DNA of 64,000 nucleotides from Euborellia annulipes (GCA_023213315.1 JAKCPI010016973.1:57096-121095); one strand, 5' to 3'; numbered from the stretch's first letter, positions 36,090 to 49,229 are shown. Notes: a model not told the origin generated them from the letters alone. Numbers and translations: made by a program.

Positions 36090-36400
36090 CCAGTTTGTGA
36101 AATAAAATTCATAAACTAGTTTAATAAGTAAAAAACAAATATGAATCAAATTTAAGTAGCTTAAAAAGTATGATATTCTAAACAAACTAAGTAGTCGAGG
36201 TGGTATAGGCGTCAAACATATGAATGGAAGAAACCAAGCGCTCGAGTTCAAGCCTCTCGAGGGGCGGTTTTTTTAACTAGCGTATGAAATTTTTCATAAA
36301 CCCGTTTATAAAACTTATAATAAATTGGTTTATGAAAGTTCATTTTTTAGTATATAAACTTTTTCATATACCCGAATGTAAAATTCATAAACACTTTGTG
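36090..36400 (+). mobile_element. tRNA-derived SINE 2 (uninterrupted copy)
   Basis: A-box-like AGTAGTCGAGGTGGTATAGG (36190) and B box GAGTTCAAGCCTC (36244). It matches 16752-17693 in reverse but without the family D insertion. Confidence 0.75.
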
Positions 36401-37163
36401 TTCATATACAAGTTTTCGAATATCGCTTGAAAATTTTTAACAGTATGGGAAATGTTTAGAAATCCCATTTCTTTGTATAGAATCTTTAAATAATTATCAT
36501 ACTTACCTCTATACGTCCTATCCGATAATTTTACGACCTTCGATAAAAGTTACTAAAAAATTTGGACCTCTTAAATTTATCTCATCATAAAAAAAAAACA
36601 ACTTTTAATGTTTAAAGAACTCATTACATTTTATTGAAATGCAAGATAATCAAAATGGGAAAAATCTTATCAACGTTGATCAAAACTTTTTGGAACGTAA
36701 AAAGTACAATTTTCGTCTTGAAATCTCGTTTGGTTCATGAGATATCGTTTATAGAGATAGGACGACAGACAGAAAGACATTATTGGGAAAATGCTTGTAT
36801 TGTATCCAGGGACCCTCAAAAAGTGTATTTCCATAAAAGCCTCCCCCGTCGAATTTTTGCATGAATACAAATGATGCTATATATCATTTTAGGCTTAAGC
36901 CTTACTGTCTAGCCTTCAAGTATAGAATGCTCACTAAAAAAAGGGACAGTTAACGAGAACTGATGAAGCATTGACTTTTTCTTGTATAAAATAAAAAAAA
37001 AAGAGGTGAAAAATAGTAAAGATGAAATTTTATACAAGCTAACAAAAGATATAACAAAATTTTGAACTACAAAAAAAAAGACCATTTGATCAAACCCATT
37101 CCGCTCTTCTTTTTTTTTTCAAAATTAAAATATGAATATACTTTTAGACGACTTTATTACACA

Positions 37164-37370
37164 GTCGACGCCACAAGTTCTCTAGAGTGGAGCCTTGAGC
37201 TTAGGCACCTAAAATGCTTATTCGTCGGAATTGTTGTCTTAAAAGTAGCTTCTCCAATTCAGTTGGATACAACAAAAAAAAAAAAAAATTCAGTTGGATA
37301 AAAAAAAGATGATTTATTTGTTTGGTTGATCAAGTTCAAGGCTCCCCTTTCGGGTTCTTGTGGCGCCTAC
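37164..37370. mobile_element. Foldback element, family E (copy 2)
   Basis: GTCGACGCCACAAGTTC...GGAGCCTTGAGCTTAG is inverted as CAAGTTCAAGGCTCC...TTGTGGCGCC. A 13-bp piece ATTCAGTTGGATA is duplicated inside. Confidence 0.65.
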
Positions 37371-37375
37371 TTAGG

Positions 37376-37568
37376 TTGAAATTTTAAATTTAAGTTAGGC
37401 AACCCCCTGGCACGTGACATGAAGCTTTTGAACAAAATTGGAGAAAGATTACTAGTGCTTTACTGATGTAATTTTTCAGTTTTTTTGATTTTCTCAAAAT
37501 TTGCTCCAACGATTTTGATTAAAATTCAAAAATCACTTATTTTTTAGATGCTCTTTAAAATGTATATG
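37376..37568 (+). repeat. Interspersed repeat A (internal part)
   Basis: From TTGAAATTTTAAATTTAAGTT to TTTTTTAGATGCTCTTTAAAA. Confidence 0.8.
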
Positions 37569-37590
37569 CGTCTATTTATATACCAATCAT

Positions 37591-37803
37591 TGTAATAGTA
37601 TTGAGGCTAAAGCCCGGTAGTTAGGCAGCCCAAATGGCAGCCTGTGTGTCAAAGCAATGGAAAGCAAGAACTACAGTTTTTAACAAAAGAATAACCATAA
37701 AAACTTATCTTTTTACCTTAATGTTTTAATCAGGTAAAAAGTTTAGTGAGCGAGTGCCATTTGGGCTGCCTAACTACCGGGCTTTAGACTCAATACTATT
37801 GCA
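37591..37803. mobile_element. MITE with ~49-bp terminal inverted repeats
   Basis: 37591-37639 and 37755-37803 are inverted copies differing at two positions (motifs TATTGAG.CTAAAGCCCGG and TTAGGCAGCCCAAATGGCA). The ~115-bp interior has no coding sequence. The superfamily is not clear; the target site may be ATTG or shorter. Confidence 0.85.
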
Positions 37804-37914
37804 ATTGATGGTACAATAATATAAATCATATTTTTTCCCTTTCTTTTTGGGTTATTTTTTTTTTTTTTTGTTATTCTAGTGTTTTTTAATTTTGATGGAA
37901 TTTATTTATTTATT

Positions 37915-38000
37915 TTTTAAGTCTCTTTCGGCATCCGAGGCTATTTGGAACCCTCGTCTTTTTTATTTGAAATAAATTTTGGCCTCATGAGACTGAATGG
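37915..38000 (-). mobile_element. SINE tail fragment
   Basis: TCTTTCGGCATCCGAGGCTATTT and GAAATAAATTTTGGCC; the tRNA-like head is missing. Confidence 0.55.
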
Positions 38001-38242
38001 GAAGTTAAATTTTATTTATTTTCATAGAATAAGAAGCTTTAAAAGCCAAATAAAATTTTTTTATATATCTCCGTAGTAATATATGACGTCATATGACATT
38101 GCAAAGATTTTCAACATTCATCCTGATTGTGGTTGCCTATGAAGTAAGGATAATTTTTTTTGTAACATATAATGGTTTAGCCGATAAAGTGAGAATAAAA
38201 AATATTGGGTCCAAAGAAGTCTTTTATAGGCCTATTCATTTC

Positions 38243-38425
38243 TTGCCCTTGTTGCTTAGAGGTAAAGCATTAGCTTCTTGTATTCGGGGTCTGAGGTTCA
38301 CTTCCTGTCTAACAAAATAAAAAAAATTTATTTCAATTGAATTGGTTACTAATCGATTGAACCCTATCCAGGGTTCTAAATCTTTAAGCTCTTTTCAGGC
38401 ATTTGCTTAAGAAAAAGTAAAAAAA
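38243..38425 (+). mobile_element. tRNA-derived SINE
   Basis: A-box-like TTGCTTAGAGGTAAAGC, B box GAGGTTCACTTCC, then a body with TTTCAATTGAATTGGTTACT and an A-rich end. Confidence 0.6.
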
Positions 38426-38539
38426 TGTATTTCTTAATTCATATTTATTTAAATAAATTATCACAAATATTTATTGTTCAATTAACATTACTCACTGGTA
38501 GACAGTGAAAATTTTTCAATCTAATCTTTAGTTGGGATA

Positions 38540-39005
38540 GAAAAGTCGACTATGACTTTAGTCAAGAATCGATCTTGTACTGAATATAATCGACTTTTTA
38601 GAATCGATTCTCACTGGACGACTTCGGCTTTTTTCTTACCAATCTTAGTTTCCGATGATAATATAACGTTTGTAACGTTTTCATTCATTGACTTTCATCT
38701 TTCTTTTGAAATCTACACATCACGCTTTCTAAGATCGATTAGTGAAGATATTGTGGCATTCTTAAATCCTCAATTTTAATATCTTAATCTTTTATTTTGA
38801 TACTCAACTTTCATATTTTATTTTAATGTTCGATGCCATATCAAGTGCAATTCCTACATTTAATATTTACTGAGTTTCTCCTAAATACGAGTTATAGAGT
38901 TTTGAAAAAGTCGACTTAAAAATCAGAAATGATTAATCGATTCTGAGAATCGAAAAATATCAAGTCGACTCCAAAATCGAAAATCGATTTCCGAAGTATC
39001 AATAA
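38540..39005. repeat. Probable MITE rich in GAATCGATTC and GTCGACT
   Basis: Palindromic AGAATCGATTCTCA, AATCGATTCTGAGAATCG and paired GTCGACT motifs at both ends suggest a degenerate terminal-repeat element. Ends and target site were not resolved. Confidence 0.4.
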
Positions 39006-40615
39006 TTTTTCGCCAACCAAGAACAAACTAACTACTTGTTTTCTTGTATTAAACATTTTTTATCAGTGGTATTTTTGCTAAAATTGGAAAGGATGAAAAA
39101 TTAAATTTTTTAAACTCAATTAAATTGCATATTTAAAAAAGACATCCCCCAAGGGAGACATCTTGTTACAAGAAGGCGTTGTTATTTTTTCGCAGTAAAT
39201 TAATAAAAATTCATATCATTCAATTTTAAGAAAAAATTTCATTATTATGAATTTATACAGAATAAATACCTCTAAATTTTTAATCATTTTATAAATGAAT
39301 AATGGATGTTTCCCGTATTTTTATTTGCCGTTTTGTTCTTCGTATATTTTTACGCGGATAAATATATTTTTTTATTATGTAAATTGGGTGCAGATTGTAT
39401 CAAAACATCATTAATTACACGTTCCGTAAACATAATTAAAATGAATTGATAAATATAATCAAGCAATCTGTTGCTTTTGTTTTATTAGATCCGAATTGTG
39501 ATTTTTTTTTTGGCTCGCTTGTTCATTTTATGTTATTATTACCTTTTTCAAGGTCTAGTAATTTCAAAAAATTCACCATGAAATTTAAACGATGACCTCT
39601 GTGTCAAACTTCTTATACTTTAAATATAATCAATAAATAAAATAGAGAATGTTTTCTAAGTGGAAAGAAGAGAGAAGAGTGAATAAATTTTTTCCTTTTA
39701 CTCTTATAAATAAAAGTAATCAAATTCCTTAAATTCCTTTACTAGTCAAGAAATACCCAGATTTTTTTTTTTAAAGAGAAACAGATAATTCAATTTCTTT
39801 TTTTTTTTTAATATCAATAAAATCTTGTTTGACTTAACTTTTTTGATTTGTTCTTTTAATATTGAAATTTTGTTTTAAATGCTTTTACTTGGAGAAGGAT
39901 GAGTGTTTTGTATTATTATTAATGTTGACACTCAAAATCCATTAAATAATTAAGAAATGACGACTCTAATTAGATTATATATTATTTTAGAATTCAAAAT
40001 TATTTCTTTGACGAACAAAAAAAAAAAAAAAAAAAAAGACAGTCTATAAATTAATTATAAGAATAAGAATACTCATCGTTCTTTGATTCTTTAAGAATAT
40101 TGATGGAATATACTTTAAGAGCGATTGTATTTCATAAATAAATAGGCCTATATCCATTACAACTAGGGTATGCAAGAATCTGATAAAATGTCAAAACTTA
40201 GTTTTCAATATTTCCTAAAATAAAATATGGGAAATGACTTCCCCGAGACTTTTTTTTGGAATTACGTCTGGGTGTGTGTGTGAACACGATTGCTTAAAAA
40301 CCAAACCAAAGCAGCTAGGTCGGTGAAATTTGGTATATGCTCCTTACACTAAAATTGTAGATTTCTATCAACTTTTGGAGTAAATACGTCACTTGGAAGT
40401 AGTACTTTACCTAATAAGTTTTTTCAGAAATTTCCAATTTCTTTATTATATTATGATAAAATACTCAATTTTAAAAAGTTTTTATTCTTGTTTTTCCGAA
40501 AACTGAATAGTTTTTGAAATAATCCCAGAAGAAAATGACATTTTTCGTAAATTTTGGAAAGAAAAATCAAAACAAAATCATGCAGGTGTCATTAAATGAA
40601 TTTGTTTATATTTAC

Positions 40616-41020
40616 TAGGGTCCCACCGAAACAAGATTTTCAGCCGAAACCGAAACCGAGTATTCGGCCTCAACCTTAGTTTCGGCCGAAACCGTAACCG
40701 AAACCGAACTTGTATTTCCTATAAAAATTTTTTTTCATTTTACCTTTTTTTTTTTTTTAATTTTTTTTCCCTCCCGTGAAAATCATTTACCTTTTGTTTT
40801 AGGGAGACTAAATTTTTTTCTCTCCCTCAAGTGCAAATCATTTATTTGACCTTTTTTTTTTTTTGCATGCGAGTCTCATCCCATTTTTTCAGACTCTGGT
40901 TTCGGCCGGCCGAAAGTTTCGGCTATTTTTTGGCCGAACCCGAAACTACGGCCGAAACCCTGATTTTTGGCCGAAACTGGCCGAAACCGTAACCGAAACC
41001 GAATATTCGGTCGGTTCCTA
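40616..41020. mobile_element. hAT-like element rich in GGCCGAAAC
   Basis: Perfect 8-bp duplication atatttac (40608-40615 and 41021-41028). Ends TAGGGTCCCACCGAAAC and GGTCGGTTCCTA, with many CCGAAAC units and CCGAATATTCGG at the right. Confidence 0.82.
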
Positions 41021-41035
41021 ATATTTACATGTTTT

Positions 41036-41250
41036 TTAAATTCGCTCTATATCTTGTAAATAATTAAATTAGTAATCATTGGGTTAAAAAATAATTCATT
41101 TTCTACCCTTAATTAATTAGCTGGAAACTTTCAAATGAAATGGAATAAATCCCTTGTATTCCTATGGGAAAAACTAACGACATCTCTTGCCGCCTCGAGT
41201 AACTCGGTAGACAATCGTGTTCTAACAGCTTTTCGAGACGCGCACCTTAA
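41036..41250 (+). mobile_element. TTAA MITE, family C (copy 4, left-truncated)
   Basis: Right 215 bp of family C, ending GAGACGCGCACCTTAA, directly beside the hAT at 40616. Confidence 0.78.
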
Positions 41251-42539
41251 ATAAAAAATTCCTGATGAATAGCAGTAGAAATTTAATTTTTTTTTTTAAA
41301 TTGGCTTTCAGTTTTTCGGGAAATCTCGATTTTATTTTTAGGTAAATTTTAGCAAAAAACAGATTAACTCATTTTGGTTTTAACCGGTTTACAAGCCCTT
41401 CAATCATAAGATTGAAAAAAGAAATTAATTTCAACTGTAATTATTTATTATTTGTTATTTAATTAACTACGCTGTTCGCCTAGGGCCTACCCTCAAACCA
41501 AAAGGGGAAAGCTATGGGGCTCCCTAAAAAAATTTACTTTTAAATATATCTACTGTAGGCCTGGGGATATAAATCATGTTAGATAACTTATAGAGTCCAA
41601 ATGCCTGTTTTAATTAAATTGAATAATTATTATTAATTTTTACAAAAAGAGTAAAAAGATATTTATAAAAAGCGACTTATGCTTTAATTAAAACATATTG
41701 TTTGTCAAACCAATCTTCCCCTTAACGATTACAAAAATATAAAGGCCTATACATAAAAATTTATACATAAACTTTTTTATTATTATTATTTTTTTTTGTA
41801 AGTGACAATTAAATTTAAACATGTTAAAGTTGTTTATGGTTAGACTTGATTGTGCTTCTCTTAAATAAGTTTAACGCCCAGTTACTATTAGCGTAACAAC
41901 CAAGATTAAAGTAGAGTGTTAAAATTGACTGAACTAAAACTGTCATAAACTCATATTTTACAAAGAACGAGAGAAATATGAAAATATTTTTACTTTTGTT
42001 ATATATCTCTATACCAATGAACTTTTGAATATTTTGCAAACTGATTTTATTATTAAAACTATTTATTAATTAAATTCTCATATCATTTCTAAATTTTATT
42101 TACGTCAGAGTTTATTTTTAATTATTTGGCTGCTTGTAATTAGTTTCTTCCAAATAATCATCACTGTTACTACTTCGACAACTTTTGACATTTTTAATGA
42201 TGAGCGTAAGAGGGAGTGACTAGGCCTATTTACATAAAGTCCCTACTCTAAACTGACAGATTTTGGGTTACTGTTTATGCATCTATCATCACGCTTTACT
42301 AAATTAGTATTAAATTACAATTCATTGTAAAATTTTTTGATATCTAAATGGAAGTGGTAGAGCCTCCATTTTGTTTTATTAGTAGTAATGTTGGACTAGC
42401 TCTCCCCAACTCTCTCTTTTTCTTATTATAATATTGGTAATTGCGTCCCCTTGAAGAACCAAGAAAAATAAAGTTCGAGATTTACCCAGCAGTTTGGTTG
42501 TCTAACTGCCAGGGGTTCGTTTCATTCCAATTCTTATTT

Positions 42540-42922
42540 GTCTCGTGGTGCTAATTTTGGGAGTTTCCAGCGACAACAATTTTGAAGCTATCGACCTCAA
42601 ATTTTTTTAAAATTAAAGCTATTTAAAATATCTACAACTCAAAGAAGCCCTTTTTTTGATTTTCAAAAAAATAATTTTTTTTTTTAGATTAATCGCATTA
42701 AATAAAAGATATTTTTAAAATATCCGCTCTATATCTTATAGATAATTAAATTAGTAATCATTGTGTTAAAAAATAATTAATTTTTTCTCCTTAATTAATT
42801 AGCTAGAATCTTTCAAATGAAACAGAATAAATCCCTTGTATTCCTATGGGAAAAACTAACGCCATCTCTTGCCGCCTCGAGTAACTCGGTAGTCAATCGT
42901 CTTCTAACGGCTTTTCGAGACG
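42540..42922 (+). mobile_element. TTAA MITE, family C (copy 5, ends eroded)
   Basis: GTCTCGTGGTGCTAATTTTGGG to CTTTTCGAGACG. The outermost bases and the TTAA are lost; the right end is joined to a SINE tail (42924-42963, CATTTGGATACCAAATG then A8). Confidence 0.75.
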
Positions 42923-43497
42923 CCATTTGGATACCAAATGTGTGTGTGAGTGTTTAAAAAAAAATTTCCTCAAGGATTCTTATACAAGAATAAAAGTACA
43001 GAAATATATTTGAAAATAAAACTCACAGGATTGAAAGCATCATCTCTACATTATTTGTCCTTAATGTTGTAATCTAAAAATTTTTAATCATTATTATTAT
43101 TATTTCCAAAAAAACATTTGTTTTCACAAGTATATTTAGCTTAACTCTCGACTTGCTTCAACTTGAGTATACATTTCTTATCGTCTAACCGGGGAAGAAA
43201 GTTAATATAAGAAAAGCTTGAACAAAATTCGTTATACGGTATATACAAAAATCCATAAAATTCCAATTCATTTTTAAATGAAGAAATATTCCCATTCCAT
43301 CTAATCCTCAAGAGAGATTCTAACTCAGAACATTTAGAAGGGGAGAGAGAGACTCTCATCAACTTTACTACTTAACTACAAGAGCTCTTCGAATTAATTA
43401 ATTAAAACTATCTACGAAAAGTTGTGTGTATAATTTCAAATGAGATTCTTTTCTAGATCTTTAGGATCGTATCAATAACCAACCAAGCACTTTCCAA

Positions 43498-43640
43498 ATG
43501 CAATTTGAGGTCTCTTACTCACTCTTTAGAGAGGGTGAAGAGGATGGAGGGTGGATGCCAATTAATCAGGACTTGATACAGGGCTGTGTGATGTCTCCAT
43601 GGTTGTTTAATGCCCCTAGAGAATTGTCCATTCTGACTAT
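43498..43640 (+). pseudogene. Non-LTR reverse transcriptase fragment (RTE-like)
   Basis: An open frame includes GGWMPINQDLIQGCVMSPWL followed by FN. This matches the RT block usually written G(V/I)RQGCVMSPWLFN in RTE-type LINEs, with the Arg lost (LIQGC). Sequence either side, including the YADD region, is not recognisable, so this is a short relic. Confidence 0.7.
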
Positions 43641-44029
43641 AAGCTTCATTGTCTCCCCCTTCATGAAACGTTCTCTGAAAGGAAACATCTCAAGTATGCC
43701 TGCTATATATTATTTCCTTATTTAATTAGCCTATTTCTAATTCTCCTTTGAATAAAATTTATATATTTTTACTAGACGTAAATCAGAAAGAAAGAAAATT
43801 TTTTTATAAAAGTCTTTAGACATCTCCTTTCTTTTTCTTGTCTTGATAACATAAAGATCTGAAATATTAGATTGGGATCTTTAGTATTGCTCTAAGAACT
43901 GCTGGAATATAACAAATAAATTAATTTTTGTTCTTTTATTCTCCATTAATTAATACAAGCAAGCAATCATGAAAATTAGTAAGAATTTTAACAAAATTGG
44001 ATACGAAGTATTTTTTTTTTATTTTATTA

Positions 44030-44085
44030 CAGTAGAACCTCGCTTAACGAGCACCTTTCATAGCGAGAAAAAAATTTTTAAAAAA
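44030..44085 (+). mobile_element. pogo/Tigger-like terminus
   Basis: TA followed by CAGTAGAACCTCGCTTAACGA, the familiar end of pogo-type Tc1/mariner elements. The other end was not found. A GCCCCCTT / AAGGGGGG hairpin follows at 44087-44110. Confidence 0.6.
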
Positions 44086-44520
44086 AAGCCCCCTTAAAAA
44101 GGGGGGTTTTTTAAAAAAAGTAAAAAAATGGACTTCTTCAAAAAAAAAATGTTTCCAAAAAATATAATTTAAAATTTTTGCACTTTTAAAATTTCTAAAT
44201 AAAAAAAATAAAAAAAAAAAAAAAAAAAAATAAAAAAAAAAAAAAATTTAAAAAAACTATCAAATTTTACATTTTTAATAATTAATTGCATTTTAGGAAG
44301 ATGATGAAATAAACTCTAATCCACAGTAGCATCAGTAGTGTCAGGCTTGTGTGCAAATTTTCTCAGACTTGGGTAATATTGTGTTATATGTACACATGAA
44401 TAAAAATTAATTGAATCAATTATTAGGAAGATAATCATGGAAAAAGATTTGTAATTTTTTTGTGTGAAACGTTTATTTATTTAATAAGCTCACTCTACTC
44501 CATACTAACTATTCTTCAAT

Positions 44521-44671
44521 AAGCTCGTCACTTTACTCCTGTAATCTAATTATCAGGAAAGCTAAGATAAATGGTTGCCATAGAATAAAGTATAAATATT
44601 ATTCACATGTTCATCAATTTTGATATCGTATGGAAATTCTGTGCTCTGCGACCAGTCACACCAGATTTTTA
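44521..44671 (+). repeat. Interspersed repeat A (3' part, deleted)
   Basis: GGTTGCCATAG...AAATATTATTCACATG and a half hairpin TGCGACCAGTCACACCAG. Confidence 0.7.
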
Positions 44672-45389
44672 ATGAATAATTGAAACTTATGACCTAGTGT
44701 TTTTAATCTCATATAATGTTCCAAATAGAGCCTACGGTTCTAATTAAGTGATTTAGAATACCAAAAATTATTGTTATTATATATAAAAGATCTTTTTTTA
44801 CTTTTTTTTGGTATAAATCAAAGTTAATTTATCAAATATTAACACGTTTTCTATTATTATTTCCTAAATAAACCACGATTTATTCCAAAAAATGTCTTTA
44901 ATTTCTAGACACTACGGTTGATAGTTTTTTTAAATTCACATTTCTTGTTTAATAGAATTTAATCTGGAGAAAAATAAAAATTTACCCATTTTTCACTCCA
45001 TAAATGTGTGTCAACTGGAATTTTAGCTATTTATTCACTATTCACAAGAGGTATTCTTGTTTTAAACAAAACAAAGCACAAAACCAACCCTCTAGTTTAA
45101 ATGAATACTGAAAATTCCAGAAGGGAAAAAAAAAACGAAAATAATTTATTTTATGGGGAAATGGATGATGTTCTTTTTGAAAAATTAAAAACAAGGGGAT
45201 TCTGACAAAAGGGATCAGATAATTTGTCTCACTTTTAAATTTCAACTATCATTACAATTATAAAAAAAAAGTTTTACAAGTTTATCAAAAAAAAAGAAAA
45301 AAAATTCACAAACGACCCATATACCGACAATATAATCTGCTAGTTCTCTAAACTACTATTCAGAAAACACGGCATTACTTTTGTTCTTT

Positions 45390-45570
45390 CTCGGGTGACT
45401 TTCTTAAATGGCCGCAAGAGCAAAAAGGCCTCGGGGTACTGCGACGAGAAAGAGGAAATTTATCTTGGAAAAGGAATGAGGGGGTTGAAAGCGTCCTCAA
45501 GGGAAGGAATGTTTTCAACTCGCAACCGTATTATAACCCCAGCCAACTAACATCCCCACTATAATAATAA
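45390..45570. other. Unexplained higher-GC, non-repeat stretch
   Basis: Mixed-composition sequence (GGCCGCAAGAGC; GGCCTCGGGGTACTGCGACG) without homology to other parts of the window and without a convincing frame. Possible conserved noncoding or unique ancestral intron sequence. Confidence 0.25.
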
Positions 45571-46540
45571 TGCATTCGTTTTTCCCAAACATATCCTTAT
45601 GTTATATATCTTAACATAAATTGAATATTATTTTTTACTTCCTAAGTATTATAAAAATTATATATCGTTTTGATGCAACGTGCCCTGGTGTCTTCGGGGT
45701 TTTTCAAATTTTGTTTTGTCCGTTGCAGGCAGAGGGGGGGTGCAGGAAATAAATCCCTGAGATCAGGGTTTATTGAGATAACCTTTAAACTTCAACTCTA
45801 ATAAAAAAAAATATTTTCAAAGTGAAACTTTTATTTGATATCCTCAAATGTTTTTTTAAAGATTGCTCCGACTCTAGAGGTTAAAAAAAAAGAATATTTA
45901 AAAATATCGTCCATCTAGTGGGGCCCCAGCCGGGGTACTTGAAACATTTATTTTCAATAAAATTTGTGATTCAATTTTTTTTTTGACAAAAGTAAAAGAA
46001 AGAAAAAATTGAACTTAAATATACCGTATTTAATAATATTTGTATTTAAAATTTAAACTGTTTTTTTTTTTTTTTTTTTTTGAGGTGGTTGAAGGGGGTG
46101 GAGATGGTAGAGATAATTTACAGCACCTGGGCAAAGCTCTCAGAAGCCTTGAGTGTGAGATAATGGAATTTTTGTTTGAATTCATCGATAAGCCCTTTAA
46201 TATAGTTAATTTAATTAATCGACTAATTCTAATTAAATATTGTCTATTGTCCAGATTCTCCAAAGATCTGGACATAGCCTGTATCCCTGACGAAATTTGC
46301 TAAGCAACAAACCTATCTATATGTCTCTCTAATAAGTGGGTTGCCAATTTTCTGATAAATTAGTTATAATTAATTCAGCAATTAAAATGTTTCATTAACC
46401 CTATTTAAATAATTCTTGGTATAAAATTTGATAGAAGTCATTAAAGTAGATTAGTATAATAATACTAATTATCTGTAATAGGTATATAAATATAGAGAAA
46501 ATATTTTTTAACATTTATTTATAAATTCATTTGTGAATTA

Positions 46541-46620
46541 GTTTTTACATTCTCTTACCTATTTATGTTAATATATAGAAAGTTTTGGATTCATGTCAAA
46601 AATTCGATGTCGAGATTTAT
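46541..46620 (+). repeat. Interspersed repeat A (5' end fragment)
   Basis: TACATTCTCTTACCTATTTATG to TTCGATGTCGAGATTT. Confidence 0.75.
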
Positions 46621-47036
46621 TAGAGAATAATATTTTTTTCATATTAAAGAAGATAAAAAAAATCCACCTCAAAACTCTAAAAGGTTAATCAAATAAGTAA
46701 ATTTAAATTAAGTAATTTGCATCTTTTGCTCTTTTAATGGTGTTAAATGTAAAATTCCTAAATGTAAAGAACAAGTTTATTTGGTCGTGCAAAGTTGTGT
46801 CCCAGAGGAAACAAACAGCAAAAGCTTTTAAGTTATTCTTACCTTAATTTTTCTTTTTTTAAGATTTAGTATATGAATGTTTATGTGATTAAAATTAATA
46901 AAAAGATTTGTATTTATTTGTATTTTATTAATTTTGGGTTAATTAATTGGGAACCGCTGGCCTAACAAGATTGTAAGGCTTTTCAAAATGAAAATGAATG
47001 AATTTAATATTTATTAAACAATGAATTTGAATTCGT

Positions 47037-47137
47037 TTTTTACTTTCTCTTACCTCTATATATGTTAATATAATATATAGAGAGAGAAATTATTGGATTC
47101 ATGTCAAAAATTCAATGTCGAGATTTTGATGGATATA
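47037..47137 (+). repeat. Interspersed repeat A (5' end fragment)
   Basis: TTTACTTTCTCTTACC to GAGATTTTGATGGATATA, then interrupted by another element. Confidence 0.78.
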
Positions 47138-47470
47138 CAGTAGGGTGGTCCAAGTTTATATATAGATGGCTAAAAATAAAAATCTGAAATTTGAAAACAT
47201 ATACCCCCCCATTTTGTTCCTTTATTTAAGTAAAATTTACCTGCTATATTTTAGACCGATTGGACAACTTTTACCTGGCCCGCCAGGAGGTCAAAGTTCA
47301 TAGGTTTCCCCTAAATTTGACTATTAACATCTGTAACTCCTTAACGGTTGGTCCAGCAAAAAAAATCATTAGTAATTTTTTGAAGAGCATTAAATTTACT
47401 AAAAAAAAGTCCTTTAACATTTTTTAGTAAAACAAACGGTTTTCATGGTATCGGCAAAAAATTGAATATG
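47138..47470 (+). mobile_element. Probable Tc1/mariner-type element, left end
   Basis: CAGTAGGGTGGTCCAAGTTTA begins directly after a TA in repeat A. Right end uncertain; no transposase. Confidence 0.4.
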
Positions 47471-49145
47471 GTATGGGGGCATGTCACTTCTCAGCAGGCG
47501 ATATCATTATCATTGACGTTGCTATATATAAAGCACTAGCCACTGACTTCCTGTGTGTAGTGTGTATGTGCCTGTCAGCAAGGGGATCCAGGAGTAATTA
47601 CCCTCTTTACCCCCCCCCCCTGTATCCGCCCTCGACTTTAAAAAATTTTATTTTCACACTATAAACTTATATATAATTTTATTTGGAAACAAAACATTTC
47701 TATAATTTAAGTTTCTTTTAACCAATCGTTAAATCGTTAATCTAGTAAATAGTTTTAAAAAAATAATTAAAATTTTGACTATTAAAGTAAAATTTTAATT
47801 ATTTTAAAAGATTCCATTTCTTGAAAAGCAAGTTCCTTGTATTATTTGAAATTTGATGCACCGCGCTGAAATTCCAAGCAAATTCCCCAAGCTTTGTAAA
47901 GAGGAAAAAAGGAACTATCTCTAAACTAGGCAACTCATTCGACGGATCCTTAAAGAGAGTCTGCAGAGCAGACGAGAGACATGCAAAAACACTCTATTGA
48001 CTCCTTTTTAGAGAGACGATCTCCTCTAAAATGGTACACAGATCTTCCTTTTCCTTCTTACTCTTTTAAAATCTTCTCTCATTCTTTCCCGTTCATTCAC
48101 TCTCCTCTTATTCTTTTATAAAATTACTTTTGTTTCATTTAGTTTAAATTCCATCGTTTCATTATATATATTATATATTCATATAGAATAGGTAATTTGT
48201 TTCATTTATGTTTCCATGTACACAAATATTTACTATAAAAGTAAATAGCTTTTATCTTGGAAATATATATTGTTGAACAATTAAAATAAATTCGCCGGCT
48301 TTTATGTATATTGATAAAATAGTAAAATGGAAATAAATGTAAATTGAGCCTTTAATGGTTTAAAATTTATTAAATAAAGCTTCTTTTTTTTACCGCATAT
48401 TGAGTTTTGAATGTATTCAGACATTAGAATAACAAATATAAAATATTCAATGATTTAAAATAATTTTTTAATTCATAAAAATGTATTTTCGGGCCCTAAA
48501 AGTATTTTAATGACTCTTCTTTGATTTATTTGACTTTTCGGGGTCATTTAGGCGGGGGGGGGGGCAGCATCCTTCTAAATTCATTGTTTTCCAATTTAGA
48601 AAAATTTTCACCTAAGCGCCCAGCATATGCAGAATGGTCTTTTATTATGCTACTGCCATTCTTAATTTTGTTTTTATTATTATTAAAAATTTTTAATACC
48701 CATTATACATAGGTACATGTGATTACAGTCCATTAAAACACATCCCAAAAGCTTCAGCCATAGAGGCATTACGTAACCAGCTTAGGGGAGGGGCTTGGTA
48801 TTTGCATACTTTTGCTGCCAAGGGGGAGCGAGGGTTGATTACGTAAGAATTTTAATGGATGGTTTTGTTGATGATCTTCATACATGACAGGAACTCAGGC
48901 AGCAAATTCGCTTAACTGTCTGTCGCCTCAAAATTAACTAGAGTTAGTCTTGCACGATTGGTTGCCTAATCTCAAGGCTGAAACATCTGAAGTCTATTTT
49001 AATAGTCTCACTCACTGTTTCATTAATAAACCGGATTCTAAACCGTAGTTAAAGTCTATTTAGTTCAGTAAACTAATATTTAATCTGGGATTTGGAAAAA
49101 ATTTGCCTCACTTTCTATTTTTTAGCACAAAACTATCTCTTACCT

Positions 49146-49229
49146 TGTCACACCAAATTTTTTTGTGTCGAGATATATTTAGTTTCCCATAGCACCTTAG
49201 TTTCAAATTTGACTACTTGCATTTCATAA
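49146..49229 (-). repeat. Interspersed repeat A (hairpin side fragment)
   Basis: TGTCACACCAAATTTTTTTG, GTCGAGATATATTTAGTTTCC; about 400 bp from the 49.6-kb exon. Confidence 0.7.

Noticed and set aside
43141..43362. 73-codon minus-strand frame near the RT fragment
   Set aside because: No similarity to LINE endonuclease or RT motifs that I can see, and AT-rich codon use like random intron.
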